64,000 nucleotides of DNA from Antedon mediterranea. Taxonomy: Eukaryota; Echinodermata; Crinoidea; Comatulida; Antedonidae. Both the position numbers and the translations under genes were made by a program. Position 1 is the stretch's first letter, and the number at the start of each line of letters is the position of its first letter. Of the stretch, positions 1-28,530 are shown piece after piece. The notes under the pieces were generated by a model that saw only the letters and a list, made by a program, of their open reading frames with translations, did not search any database and was not told the origin of the DNA. The DNA is taken from NCBI RefSeq assembly GCF_964355755.1, contig NC_092678.1:24284365-24348364 (forward strand), given 5' to 3'.

Positions 1-72
1 GGCTTCTGATTGGTGGGTGGATTTGTAATTTAAGGAGGAAGAAACCCACATGTGAGGCAGTGGAGCTCCAAC

Positions 73-113
73 CAGGGAGTTGTAAAATAAATAAAATAAA
101 ATACAACTCCCTG
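73..113. repeat. perfect 12-bp-stem hairpin
   Basis: CAGGGAGTTGTA at 73-84 is the exact reverse complement of 102-113, with an AT-rich loop of 17 bases. It looks like a simple inverted repeat; no function is evident. Confidence 0.7.
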
Positions 114-400
114 CTCCAACCTTGAACAGGAAAAGCCATAGGCTTAAAAATTACCTGATCCAATCCATACTAGGAATTACTTTGTACCTGAAGTTACACG
201 CAATTATTAGGTAGGGCATACGAATATCATTTCTATTGTGTACTGTAACATCAGTTGTGAAAAGAATAAAACACCTCCTGAATTCGTAACAGATTGTAGT
301 TTGTGCTTCTGTACGTCATATTACTTACTTATCGTCGTCGGAATAACACCGACGCCGAACCCGCTAACAACGAGGCAGGGAAACGTTACAATATATATAC

Positions 401-571
401 ATCCAAAGGCAAATTACTGAAAAAATGACAATGCTGTGGGTATCAGTGGCTGGATCTCAATGGAGATACAAAAAAAAAAGCGAAAAGCTAAATCAAAACA
501 ATAAGTAAAACAGCCAGAAAAGTTAGCCGAGCTTTCAGGCAACACTAGCCCTTCATCAGTGCAAGTGATGG
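401..571 (+). repeat. interspersed repeat family R1, copy 1
   Basis: This copy begins at ATCCAAAGGCAAATTACTGA and ends near CACTAGCCCTTCATCAGTGC. The same sequence recurs at 44814-44957 and 54871-55105, and inverted at 3404-3519. Copies are bordered by TA-rich simple sequence. The family is unidentified; the dispersed copies suggest a non-autonomous mobile element. Confidence 0.65.
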
Positions 572-862
572 AATATATTTACAATATATATATATATGTA
601 TATGTATGTAGCGGGTGTTCACTCCTCTTAGCAATGCTAGCACCGTGAACTACAAATAATATCTACTCAGACCTGGTCTCTCGAACTTCCGAATGAGTAA
701 AAAAAACGACACTAAGGAATCGTGGGGATTCGGTTGGTGTCTAACCACTCAGCCGGTATAGAGGTACGTCACACAGCAGGAAAGCAATACACTAAATACA
801 AATATATAGATATATTTTTTACCTCTTTTTGTAGTTGAATATGTTTTTTTTGTATTATAAAG

Positions 863-2670
863 ATATGACGACCAATCGCAGCCAGAACATGAATTTCTGG
901 CATTACCAGCCAACACCACACTGCAGCCAGAACATCAACTGCTGGAAAGTTCAGGTCGATACATTACTTCACAAATACCTAGATGCACAGGTATTTATTT
1001 GCATTTTTGTACTCAGTGGTGGTAGTTAGGTTGTTAGATCAAGACACAACGTTGTGCTAATTACTACCTGCATTATGGGAGTATGTTTAACCGGGGCAAT
1101 AATGTTCAGCCCTTTTAGGTTTTACAACATTAGGCGCTATTATAAATCCAGAATAATATTATTATTTTTTATCTACTTGGAATTACTACAATTGTGAAAG
1201 CAAGTACAACTATTGTGTACATTTATTATAGGTGTTCGGTGTAGAGAAGGAGATATATTGAAAGGTGATTTAAGTGTTGAACAAACCACCCCTGAAGTGA
1301 ACATCACATCCTCAGGTGTGTCTTGTTGGTATTTTAAATGATATTTTTCATCTTGCTATCTGTCTCCTTGGCTTTTTTAACTGTTTTTAACTGTTTCATG
1401 CTGTAGCCACTGCCCTTCATTTTACCAGTACTATACAACTCCTTTCTTTCTGTTTTGGATATTTGCTTTTGTCCTTTTCCGTGACAGAAAATAACCGAAT
1501 GCTATTTTTTCCTTTTTAGGAACAACAAGACCGTTTGGAAATCCCATTGGATTTGGAACACAAGAGGTAAATAACAATTTATATAGGATTGAAATATAGG
1601 AAGGATTGAAATAAACTAGTATTTCATTTTTTTTTTTCAAAGGGGGAGATCGATACAACTCATTTAATTAAAAATATAACCCCTCTGAAGCAAATACCCA
1701 AGCACTTTATAATGTAATGTATGTGGAGGTTATCTTTCAATGAGTGTAAACTAATTTCATAAATACACAATATCATCTCATTGACAATTAAATTAACATA
1801 ATAATAAATCACCGCCAATTATAAGAGATATCTTTAGTATGAACATTTATTAAAGCCTGGTTTCCATAAAATCGCTACACCGTGTTGCCGACTGCTGTCG
1901 CCGACAGAGCGTAGCGATTCTATGGAAACGCTAGAATTTATCGGGGATCTAGTACGCGAGCGCTAAATATTCTTTGGTACACGCGTATACGACTCATCGC
2001 CGACAAAATCGGCAAAGTTGAACATGGTTGAACTTTGCCGATTTGTCTGCGATGAATCGGGGAGACCTCCCCGATGCGCGTCGGTGACATCTGCGCGTGT
2101 AGCGATTTCAATGGAAACGGTGTAGCGATTTTATGGAAACCAGGCTTTACAGACTGAACGGAATGAAATATGCAGCCCACAGCCAATAGAGGAAGAACAG
2201 CCACCTTACGGAATTCAAGAGGTACAAATATTGATTTACTCTCCAAAATGAAAAATAATGTATTGGAGCTGTAGCTTGGTGGTTAACATGCTTGCCTTCC
2301 AATCCCAAGGTCTAGGGTTCAATCCTGACCTAGTGACAGGGTTGTAACTCACAACTCTTTTAACTTCACTCCCCAAGCCTCAAATTAGTTTGTAAGCATG
2401 ATAAATTATAAAATAGGATTATGAGGTATTTTTATTAATTAAATTTATCCATTAAATTATTTTCACAGACTGCCCTTCCCAATTCTCATGTAGAGAGTGA
2501 TGAAGAACCCATGGATGTAGACTCACCTGAAGAGGATTATGAGGTATTTTTATTAATTAAATTTATCCATTAAATTATTTTCACAGACTGACCATACCAA
2601 TCATGGAGAAATTGTTGAAGAAATGGAAGTAGTCGAGTCACAGTCACAGTCACATTTTGAAACAAAATGA
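863..2670 (+). CDS. 'PPYGI' disordered module, locus A (5' part of the copine-like gene or short isoform)
   Basis: Exons read by hand: 863-954 (least certain, weak donor), 1232-1315, 1520-1566, 2153-2221, 2469-2543 and 2587-2670, the last ending in TGA. Splice phases agree across every junction. The peptides are acidic and disordered. The exon at 1520 contains IGFGTQ and the exon at 2153 ends QPPYGIQE; both match exons of the separate gene at 41666-49397 (IGFGTQNE, PPPYGIEE). The introns are also alike: 'ATAAGAGATATCT' here corresponds to 'ATAAAAGATATCT' there, so the two segments are duplicates. The exon at 2469 has no clear counterpart there. Skipping the stop-containing exon at 2587 and using its near-duplicate at 3735-3782 would join this module in frame to the copine exons from 4051. 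Function is unknown. Confidence 0.55.
1853..2147. mobile_element. 295-bp MITE with perfect 30-bp terminal inverted repeats
   Basis: The ends AAGCCTGGTTTCCATAAAAT and its reverse complement match over 30 bp, and TA is present on both sides (1851-1852, 2148-2149), as for a Tc1/mariner-like non-autonomous element. It carries no coding sequence. It lies inside an intron, and its right end stops only 5 bp before the next exon, between the former pyrimidine tract and the acceptor AG. Confidence 0.85.
2263..2345 (+). repeat. tRNA-derived SINE head
   Basis: The segment has an A-box-like TAGCTTGGTGGTTAACATG and a B-box-like GGGTTCAATCC at the usual spacing, with weak tRNA folding. It resembles the tRNA-related head of a SINE rather than a working tRNA. 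The 3' limit is unclear. Confidence 0.5.
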
Positions 2671-2859
2671 TCATTGGTTGATTCGAAATCCATATTTACA
2701 TACCGCCCGCCCCATATAGCCAAATACGGTATGATAACCTACGTCATTCTTATCGGATGTTTGCGGTCTGCAAATCGATTTCTATACGTGTTTCACAAGT
2801 CTGTATTTTCAGACAAAAATCGCGGTCGAAATAAAAACAAATAAATTTAAAAAAAAACA

Positions 2860-3395
2860 ATACAGACTTGGGGCAAGTCTATCCCCTTCCATGAACGATA
2901 CCTCTTTCAGCTTGCATGTCTATCTTTCAAAGCTCTACATCACTCTGCTCCACTTACTATCTGTCAGCTTTTAACTGAAGTCACTTCCAATGGCCGTATG
3001 AACACTAGGCAAATTACTAAAGGAGATCTTCTTATCCCTCGTCCTTACCTTGAAATCTTTAAACTTTCTTTTAGTTTCAATGCTCCTTCTTTCTTTAATT
3101 CTCTACCTTTAAGCATTCGTAACTCTTACAATTTCTTCTCCTTTAAATCTCTTTTGAAAAAACACCTGTTTCTCTCTCTCTCTCTGATATTATTTCTTTT
3201 TATCCTTCTTTCATTGTTGGCCTACTGTATATTTATATATATATATTTATTATTATCTTTAATTTTGTATTTTTATAGTTTATTTTGTTTTTACTGTTTG
3301 TTTTGTTTGAGGGTCCCTAATGATCAGCTTATGCTGGATGAATCACCCTCATAAAATATTGTTGAAATAAAATAAAAATAAAATAAATAAAAATA
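2860..3395 (+). mobile_element. 3' end of a LINE retrotransposon
   Basis: An open stretch at 2998-3354 encodes a peptide typical of the C-terminus of non-LTR reverse transcriptases: LLIPRP, then FNAPSFFNSLPLSIRN and FKSLLKKHL. The segment ends in a run of AAATAAA-like repeats, as LINE tails do. It is heavily 5'-truncated and lacks the reverse transcriptase core, so it is a dead copy. It separates the two duplicated exons at 2587 and 3735. Confidence 0.65.
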
Positions 3396-3403
3396 CATGT
3401 ATG

Positions 3404-3519
3404 TCACTTGCATTGACGAAAGGCTAGTGTTGCCTGAAAGCTCTGTTAACTTTTCTGGCTGTTTTACTTTATCGTTTTGATTTAGCTTTTCACTTTTTTT
3501 CTTTTTTTGTATCTCTGGT
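3404..3519 (-). repeat. interspersed repeat family R1, inverted copy
   Basis: This is the reverse complement of the repeat at 401-571, recognisable by GAAAGGCTAGTGTTGCCTGA and the A/T-rich end TTTAGCTTTTCAC. It directly follows the LINE tail. Confidence 0.6.
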
Positions 3520-3734
3520 TACACCAGATACAGAAACCGTACGTCTTCATTCTGGAACGAAAAACTAAGAATCAGTAAATATATATGGACACTTAAAGAC
3601 TCTAAAACAAATTACTCAATTAAATGGAAAATTATAACAAAATGCAAACTTTACTCAGATATTAACAAAAGATGTAATTTATGTTATGAAAAGTATATTA
3701 TTATATAAATTTATCCATTAAATTATTTTCACAG

Positions 3735-19844
<16,110 letters not shown>

Positions 19845-20701
19845 AAATGTTCCTGGAACGTATTGTGTGTGTTTGTGTGTGTACGTACTCTTAGGTTCGA
19901 ATGAATACCATTATAACCACTAACCTGTTCAGGGATCTACCAGAGAGAGAATCGAATGGACTATAATTTTACAAAATAAGCCTTGGAAGAAATACCACCT
20001 GGTAACTTGAATACGTTGTATAAACTGGGGTGGAGGGAAGACAGTGTTTTTGTTTATTCAATCAACAAGCTTTATGTGAGCTTGCAATGTAGAATATTTA
20101 TCTATTTTTATACATTTTTTAGGTTCGTGGTAATTTTAAAACTATTTGGATTCAGGAAATAATCAGGGTTACATAATGTAGTAAAGATTTTTTTTCATTA
20201 TTAGAATAATTTTCTTTTTATAAAAAACAGTAACAGCCGAACAAGTTAAGTGGAATACAGTACATTTTTAATATAATTGATCTAATGTACATTTTTAATG
20301 TAAATATCAGGGTTGCAAAGTACTTTTAATTATAGTAGTAAGTTATACTTTTTAATTTTTACTGTACAATAATTTTCTTTTTATAAAAAAACAGTAACAG
20401 CCGAACAAGATGAGTGTAATACAGTGCATTTTTAGTATAATTGATCTATTTTTAATGTAAATATCAGGGTTGTAAAGTACTTTTAATTATAGTAGTAAGT
20501 CGAACAAGATAAAGTGAGTGTAATGCATATTTTGTTTTAGATTGACCTTATAATCGGCATAATCTAAAAGATATATGCCAATATTTAATATAAGGAATAC
20601 TACACAGTATATTTCTAGGACTTATATTATCATATGCCTGTTAATTAGGTAAATATTTTATATGCAAATTACAATAAAAGGAAGTAATTTTCCACTGATG
20701 A
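19845..20701 (+). other. 3' flank of the copine-like gene
   Basis: AT-rich sequence that probably includes the 3' UTR. AATAAA-like signals occur near 20670 (ACAATAAAAGG). A roughly 160-bp tandem duplication lies at 20207-20505. No coding exon is seen. Confidence 0.5.
20207..20505. repeat. two-copy tandem duplication, about 160 bp
   Basis: The copies share AATTTTCTTTTTATAAAAAA, CAGTAACAGCCGAACAAG and ATATCAGGGTTG with small differences. They are diverged, so the duplication is older than the satellites nearby. Confidence 0.7.
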
Positions 20702-20911
20702 ATGAATGATTTAATTTATGTTGTTACCAACAAGTTTTTTTCTGGTAATCTAATTATAAATCAAAACCCCTCCCCCTCTACATCTTTGCAAACAATCAGC
20801 CAACCAGCGACCATGCCGCACACGTCTACAAAAGTCACCACCATATATAGAGTAGACTGTTCCAAACAACGCAAAAAGGGTACAGCTATTTTTCATCCAC
20901 ACTGTGCCTAA

Positions 20912-23099
20912 AATTACAATAAAACCTCATTACAATATTGATGTTTAAATGTTTTATAAATATGAATAATTACCACAGGAAAACAGTTGATAGTAACAAT
21001 AATAATTTTACAAATTTCAAAATGGCTAAAACTACAATATAAGTAATAAAATAATGTCTTTATTTTGGTATATTTCCACTCCCCCCTCTAAATTTTGAGT
21101 TGGTCCAATCCACTTCCGCCCACAACTTGACAGCGTGAAAATGTGCCTCCGATGTCTCCGATTATCGTCTGCTCATCATCCATGCTGCTGAGCTGTGTAC
21201 GTTAAAACATCGAAGTATTTGCTGCGTGTGTCTTCTAAAAACTAACAGTTTTAATCGATATTAATATGTAAGCTGGTTATTTTGTTTATGATATCTATAA
21301 ATAAGGTATAAGGGGTAATTATATACATTCTGTGGATCTTTTTTCATGAGTTTATTGTAGTTTGTAGACTGTTTTTTCTTAGGCCCTTCCTTGGCTAGCC
21401 TAAAATAAAGGCCGGCCTGCCAAATTATCCCATCCTTGCCGTACGTGTTGTTGCAGCTTAGGCCTAGCCTTAGCCTTAGATTTCCTAGGCATAGGCAATG
21501 GAAAGATGGTGTGTGGATTCAGTATTATATATTGAATTAATAATATACAGGTCCTAGGCTAGGCCTACTAGCCTAATAGTGTGTGTTTTTAAAGTTTTCT
21601 TGGCTTTTTTTAGGATGACACATGATGGATGTGGCACTGGCAGTGTGACGTTCGAGTGGACACGATGGATGGCAAGATGATGCAGTAAAGGCCAAGATAA
21701 GACGGTGTTGGCTTTCTATTTCTAACATCAGAACATTATTGGTAAGTCTAGGCCTAGCCTAGTGAATTTAACAGGTACAAATAAACAAATTTTAGTCAGA
21801 ATGCAGTGGCAAAATGTGTACTGGCAAACACTTTTTAATCTTTGTGACATCTTTTTGTTGTTTGTTTTTCTTGACTTAGTAGCCTAGGCCTAGCCCTAGG
21901 TAGGCTAATCTAGCTAAGACTGAGAAGACATTGTTGTTTGGAACACCAGCACACACTATGCCAAAATGGACATGTTCTGTAGGGCTAGGCTGTGAGGAAA
22001 GCATGAAAAAATTATTGGTAAGTCTAGTAAATTATAGCAGGGTACAAAATAATATTTCTAAATGTACAAACGATATTAAAAGAACTTTTTAATTACCACC
22101 ATTCCATATGTCGGCAAGTGCCTACCATTAAAAATATTGTTTATTTTTTCCCTGTTAAATGTTCATAATGTATATAAATTATTATCTTCATTTTTGTATC
22201 ATTCACAGTAGGAAATTTTTTAAACATCTTAACAGTCTAACTAGGAGGCAGTTTGGCATGTTAGCACACTAGGTGGAGATGATGGTAAATGCAGCATGGT
22301 GACACCTGCAAGGCAGAAGTCTTAACTGCAAGTTGATGATTTATAGCAATATAAACAATGGTGAGGTTTTTTTTAATTAAGGTTAATCGATCGGTTGGTA
22401 ACCGAGGTTGCATCAGATGAGAAATTTGTCCAAACTGCGTCAACAAACCGCTCTTGATTTTACGTCGCATCGGTTTCTATAACATGTAGGCCTAGGCGCA
22501 ACACTGCTAAAAAGTCCAAACATGTTGGCTTCCTCCTAGGCCTAGGTGTCACTTAGGTTGCAATATTGTTGCCTCAACAGCTACCCAAGAAATGTGAATG
22601 CGGTATTAAGCTTGATAGTGCGGGTGAGTCTAACTAATTTATCATAATTTACCATTTATTTTATATAGAGACACATGAATACTGTATTTGTAACTTAACA
22701 TGAATTGACGAAGACAAGATGAAGATGGCTACTACTACTAGATGCTACTCAAGTTTCACCTGCTGGAAATACAGGTATTTAAAATATTCAACTTGTTTCT
22801 GATTATAAACAAAATAAATAAAAGAACCAATCGTACTTTAATTATTGGTGGTCAGGTTTGAAATCTATATTTTTTGACACCCAGACAATCCAAAAGAGGA
22901 GGCAATACAAGTAAAACATCTTGCCTATGGCGACGCAAACAACATGTCATTTATCTTTCAATAAGGTTAATATTTTTTGTCTTTTTTATTTCAGCTGATT
23001 GGAGATGGACAGCTTTATCTTTTTTTATTTCATTTTTTAAGCCATCATAAATTATAAATAAAATAGATAAATAATTGAAATAAATTATCAAATTTTAAA
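20912..23099. other. gene-free stretch with possible non-coding exons
   Basis: No protein-coding exon was found. TAGGCCTAG-type words are frequent. Two related segments end in ATTATTG followed by GTAAGTCTAG (near 21742 and 22018); the first is preceded by a good acceptor (CTTTTTTTAG at 21614). These could be exons of a long non-coding RNA or just a local duplication. Confidence 0.35.
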
Positions 23100-24620
23100 T
23101 ACAACTGTAAATTAACACAACTCCTCACTAGCAATGAACAAAGTAAGTGTAATTTTAAAATAATTTTGGAAGTTCACAAATTTTTACAAATAAATTTCAA
23201 ATTTTTTGTTCATCACCCACTCTAGAGGGGGTAGTTGATACCATGATTGTTTGCAGTTTAAATTTCTCTATTTTTCTTTTACATTGTATCAAATTAGACA
23301 TTCATTTCAGATCACATTTAATACAGTAATTAGTTTAATTTAAGGATTTGTTTTTGCTGGTGAGGTTGTTTTTCTTCTTGTTTAAGGTGTATTAGCAAAT
23401 CCTCATTAGCAATGAACAAAATAAGTGTCAAAATTTAAAATGTTCTTTTGAAAAAAAAAAATGTTTTCAAATTTCCTAAAAAAAAACAAAAAAACTAAGT
23501 TTGCATTAATTTCATAGGGGTTCGCTTGTCTCGGAATGTCAAGTGTAATCCCTGATACCGTGATTGTTTTTATTTTACATTTTTCTCTACTTTTGGTTTT
23601 CATGGTATTAAAATAAATCAACATTAATACAAATTTCATAGGGGTTCACTTGTCGCGGATTGTCAAGTGCAATCACTGATACCATGATTGATTTTATTTT
23701 ACGTTTGTCTTCATTTTTGTTTTAAATGGTATTAAAATAAAATCAAAGTTTAAAATATTAAACTTTATAGCAAACAATTGCTAACAAATTTGACCTAAGT
23801 AATTTATTTAAATATAAAGATTTGTTTTTGCTGATGAGGTTCTTTTTTTCTCTTGGGTGCAATTGTAATTCAGAACCCAACATTAGCAATGATCAAACTA
23901 AGTGGAATTCTATGCCAGGTTTTACCAATTTATTTGCTTAAATTTCATAAAATATAACCTCAAATTTATTTCTCTCGGAATGCATTCACTTCTGAGACTT
24001 TTCAGATATCATTTATGTTTAACTATTTTTGTTTTAAATGAATATCGTTACAATAAATTTATTGCGAAATATATATAAATCAAACTATATAAAAAACTAA
24101 TGGGAAAATTATGTTTGCTAATTGGGTTCTGTTTACTCTTGCTTTGGTCCTTCTGGTGCAATGTTTAGAGTTCAATTATGTACACTCATTAGCAATGAAC
24201 AAAATAACTAATTGTAAGTGTATAATCATTTCTAGAATTTTTTTTTTTAAATGATAGGCCATTTATACTTTTAGCAACTTATTAAAATATAAATTCAAAT
24301 TTACTTTCTATGGACCCCTCAGGATGTATTCACTTCTGTGTGTGGCTAATCCATGATACCATTATTATTTAAATTTACTTTCTATGGACCCCTCAGGATG
24401 TATTCACTTCTGTGTGTGGCTAATCCATGATACCATTATTATTTAAATTTTCTCTATTTTTTTTTCACATTTACATGGTATCAAAAGATATAATCAATTG
24501 AAATCAGCACTTTAAAATATTTGATTAGAAAATTTTAAAAATTTGACTTGAAATTGATTTAATTAGGTATTTGTTTTTGCTGATGAGTTTTTTTTTCTTC
24601 TTTGTACAACTTTTACAATT
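23100..24620. repeat. decayed tandem array, units of about 300-480 bp
   Basis: The motif CATTAGCAATGAACAAAATA (with variants) recurs near 23130, 23405, 23882 and 24188. Each is followed by similar blocks such as TGATACCATGATTG and TTTTTGCTGATGAG. Within it, a ~74-bp unit (TTTACTTTCTATGGACCCCT) is directly duplicated at about 24297-24444. Confidence 0.65.
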
Positions 24621-26036
24621 ACCGTACTGGCTTGAATAAGCTGCCGTTTGAACGATGGTGCGCACTTTGCATTAATATTTTTATTGTAACTGGCCTGTTT
24701 AGGTAAGCGCACTCTTTTAATCATTGCATTGGGAAAATGTGCCAAATTAAATTGCGCCTTTGTTAGACTTTGGTTTTAACTGATTTTTGCCCATGGGTTC
24801 CTTACAAAAATGTACAGTAATCTTAACAATTATGTGTCGTCCGATAAATAATATCTATTCCCAAAAGTTTTCTGTAAAATTGTCGCAAGTGCTATATAAA
24901 TTCTGCGTAATGAGAGTCAGTACGGTGTATAACTTGCATATAAAATGTGTTGTAGTCATGGAGGGGGGAAGGGGTAGGTTGGTTTCTGCATCTATGTTAA
25001 TTAATTAAGTATACATAGTTTTTAACCATGTTTGTTGATCACTTGGAATTGACAAGAACCAATGGAAGGGTACCACACATACTGATGACGTTGAACAGAG
25101 AGCTGCTGCAGGTGATGTCATACTGTACAGACGTTTAAATGGTATGTATGCAATGTTCAATCTTCATTTCAATTATAATTTGTGAATGTGCAACTAGAAT
25201 CAAACATTGGATATGCACAGCAAGATGATTATGTTACCTTAAATAGTATCTGTAAAACTAATATATTACAGTACATCCAAGCAGGGAGGTCTTATTTTTA
25301 TACCTTCCTGAACCAAGCTTGATTTACTAAGCAATGTAGACAAGCCCAACACTCCTGTTTGATACTCATTCAGACAGGGTAGAATAAATGGACATGAAAT
25401 GCTTTTAAAACAACCAAACACTTGAATAACTGATTATACTATTGTGAATTATTGTATCTTTTTAGGTACGCATGTCTACCAATCAAAGTAGACTTGTTGA
25501 GGAGCATTTCAATGAGAGACTTGCATCGGCCAGCAATTTTAAGATCAACAAACATTTATATTTAATTGCTATTTTAATTTTGTAATTGTTAAGTGAAGTG
25601 GAATTAAGACTCAAAGGTTTTTTTTTTTTTTAATTTAAATTAAATTACTGTTGTGATTTCTTAAAATTTTGAATGAAAACTTGCAATTTGGTTTCCAAAT
25701 ATTTACTATTTCTTTTTATAATGTATCATTTTTATAATCTAGTTGATGCATTTAAAAACTACATATGAAATGGAAGTCTAAATTTTGTTTTAGCAACTCC
25801 CATTTTTGTTACATAACATATAACATACTACTTAAATACTTTAAAACTGTTTTTTTTTATACCAAATTGTGTTTCTAATCACACTTAAAATTTCAAACAT
25901 AGTTTTACTTAATATAGGTTGGATGTCCTCGTAATTCTATAAAATTAAATTCCACTTCACTTTGTAATTTTATATTATTATATATTTATAGTTTAATGTA
26001 TTTAGTTTCAGATTTTTTCTAAACTCTAAACATTGT
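24621..26036. other. gene-free AT-rich stretch
   Basis: No recognisable protein-coding exon. Segments ending TTTAAATG/GTATGTATG (25140) and starting after CTTTTTAG (about 25465) have splice-like borders but short, unrecognised frames. Confidence 0.4.
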
Positions 26037-26754
26037 AAAAAAAAATGCACCTCTCTGCACACCCCCTGTGTGCCCCACTACACCGATGGGTGTCGGCCTG
26101 CTTGGCTGCATGGTGGATGCTTCCTTGGGTCGTGTTCGTTGCTCCTGCTAATTGGTGAGTTTGTTTTGAGATTTTCTATGGAGTTTTTTGATACTTGTTT
26201 CATGTTCTATGTAAACTACATTTTGACCAAATGCTTGTGAGAGTCCTTTACAGTCCTTTGTGGTGTTGGCATTGTGGCGGTGGCACCATCATCAGTGTAT
26301 GGGTTTTGAAACTAGACAAATCAGGAGTAAATAACTTAATAAACTGGTTTCAGTATGTCTTCAGGTTCTATTTCCAATTTAAATAATTTAATAACTCAAA
26401 AGACATTGCGTGCATGTACCGAAAAATGTTTGAACTTTTGGTGGTTAGACAAACTCTGTGTGATACATTCCTCTTCGATCTGGCTAAGTAAGCAGGCAGG
26501 AAGTTATACGATACTATTCTCAAAGTGTGCTTGATATATTTATCCCCAAGATATGGTACCAATTTAATTAAATACAATCATATAATTTAGCTATATTTCT
26601 GTCTTTAAATTTAAAGTTCATACCAACAATTCACACATTACACACAATACAAAAATATAAAAATATAACAATTTGCAACAAAAAAATGCTTATTATAGAT
26701 TAGAGGTGTTGACTGTTAGTAACTATAATGTAAGAATTAAAATTTCTGATAGAT

Positions 26755-28530
26755 AAAATTTAAAACTTAGCTGCCTGTAAGGGGAAATTTAAAACTTAGC
26801 TGCCTGTAAGGGGCAATTTAAAACTTAGCTGCATGTAAGGGGCAATTTAAAACTTAGCTGCCTGTAAGGGGCAATTTAAAACTTAGCTGCCTGTAAGGGG
26901 CAATTTAAAACTTAGGTGCCTCTAAGGGGAAATTTAAAACTTAGCTGCCTGTAAGGGGAAATTAAAACTTAGGTGCCTCTAAGGGGAAATTTAAAACTTA
27001 GCTGCCTGTAAGGGGAAATTAAAACTTAGGTGCCTGTAAGGGGAAATTTAAAACTTAGGTGCCTGTAAGGGGCAATTTAAAGCTTAGGTGCCTCTAAGGG
27101 GAAATTTAAAACTTAGCTGCCTGTAAGGGGAAATTAAAACTTAGGTGCCTGTAAGGGGAAATTTAAAACTTAGCTGCCTGTAAGGGGCAATTTAAAACTT
27201 ATGTGCCTCTAAGGGGAAATTTAAAACTTAGCTGCCTGTAAGGGGAAATTAAAACTTAGGTGCCTGTAAAGGGAAATTTAAAACTTAGGTGCCTGTTAGA
27301 GGCAATTTAAAACTTTGCTTCATGTAAGGGCCAATTTAAAACTTAGGTGCCTGTAAGGGCAAATTTAAAACTTAGCTGCCTGTTAGAGGCAATTTAAAAC
27401 TTTGCTTCATGTAAGGGCCAATTTAAAACTTAGCTGCCTGTAAGGGGAAATTAAAACTTAGGTGCCTGTAAGGGGAAATTTAAAACTTAGGTGCCTGTAA
27501 GGGGCAATTTAAAACTTAGGTGCCTCTAAGGGGAAATTTAAAACTTAGCTGCCTGTAAGGGGAAATTAAAACTTAGGTGCCTGTAAGGGGAAATTTAAAA
27601 CTTAGCTGCCTGTAAGGGGCAATTTAAAACTTAGGTGCCTCTAAGGGGAAATTTAAAACTTAGCTGCCTGTAAGGGGAAATTAAAACTTAGGTGCCTGTA
27701 AAGGGAAATTTAAAACTTAGGTGCCTGTTAGAAGCAATTTAAAACTTTGCTTCATGTAAGGGCCAATTTAAAACTTAGGTGCCTGTAAGGGCAAATTTAA
27801 AACTTAGCTGCCTGTTAGAGGCAATTTAAAACTTTGCTTCATGTAAGGGCCAATTTAAAACTTAGCTGGCTGTAAGGGGCAATTTAAAACTTATCTGCCT
27901 GTAAGGGGCAATTTAAAACTTATCTGCCTGTAAGGGGAAATTAAAACTTAGGTGCCTGTAAGGGGAAATTTAAAACTTAGGTGCCTTTAATTAAGGGGAA
28001 ATTAAAAATGTTGCTGCCTGTAAGGGGCAATTTAAAACTTAGCTGCCTGTAAAAGGCAATTTAAAACTTAGCTGCCTGTAAGGGGCAATTTAAAACTTAG
28101 GTGCCGCTAAGGGGCAATTTAAAACTTAGCTGCCTGTAAGGGGAAATTGAAACTTAGGTGCCTGTAAGGGGAAATTTAAAACTTAGGTGCCTGTTAGAGG
28201 CAATTTAAAACTTTGCTTCATGTAAGGGCCAATTTAAAACTTAGGTACCTGTAAGGGGAAATTTAAAACTTAGCTGCCTGTTAGAGGCAATTTAAAACTT
28301 TGCTTCATGTAAGGGTCAATTTAAAACTTAGGTGCCTGTTAGAGGCAATTTAAAACTTAGCTGCCTGTAAAGGGAAATTTAAAACTTAGCTGCCTGTAAG
28401 GGGCAATTTAAAACTTAGCTGCCTACAGGGGAAAATTTAAAACTTTGCTGCCTGTAAGAGGAAATTTAAAACTTAGTCGCCAGTGAGTGGTGAATTTAAA
28501 ACTTAGCTGCCTGTAAGGGGCTATTTAAGT
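26755..28530. repeat. 29-bp tandem array, about 60 units
   Basis: The consensus unit includes AATTTAAAACTTAGCTGCCT and GTAAGGGGC. Units alternate 28 and 29 bp and carry diagnostic variants (GGTGCC, CTAAGG, GTTAGAGGC, TTGCTTCATG). The order of variants over about 26,960-27,420 recurs over about 27,420-27,880, so blocks of about 430-450 bp were duplicated. Confidence 0.92.

Larger units (their letters stand above)
1..862. other. AT-rich upstream flank, no gene seen
   Basis: I see no convincing coding exon here. The stretch holds a hairpin near its start, one copy of an interspersed repeat that recurs three more times in the window, and a short (TA)n run after it. Earlier exons of the plus-strand gene that begins downstream may lie here or left of the window, but none could be supported. 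Confidence 0.5.

Noticed and set aside
2998-3354. 118-codon frame as an independent gene
   Set aside because: Its peptide is the C-terminal end of a LINE reverse transcriptase and it is followed by a LINE-like tail.
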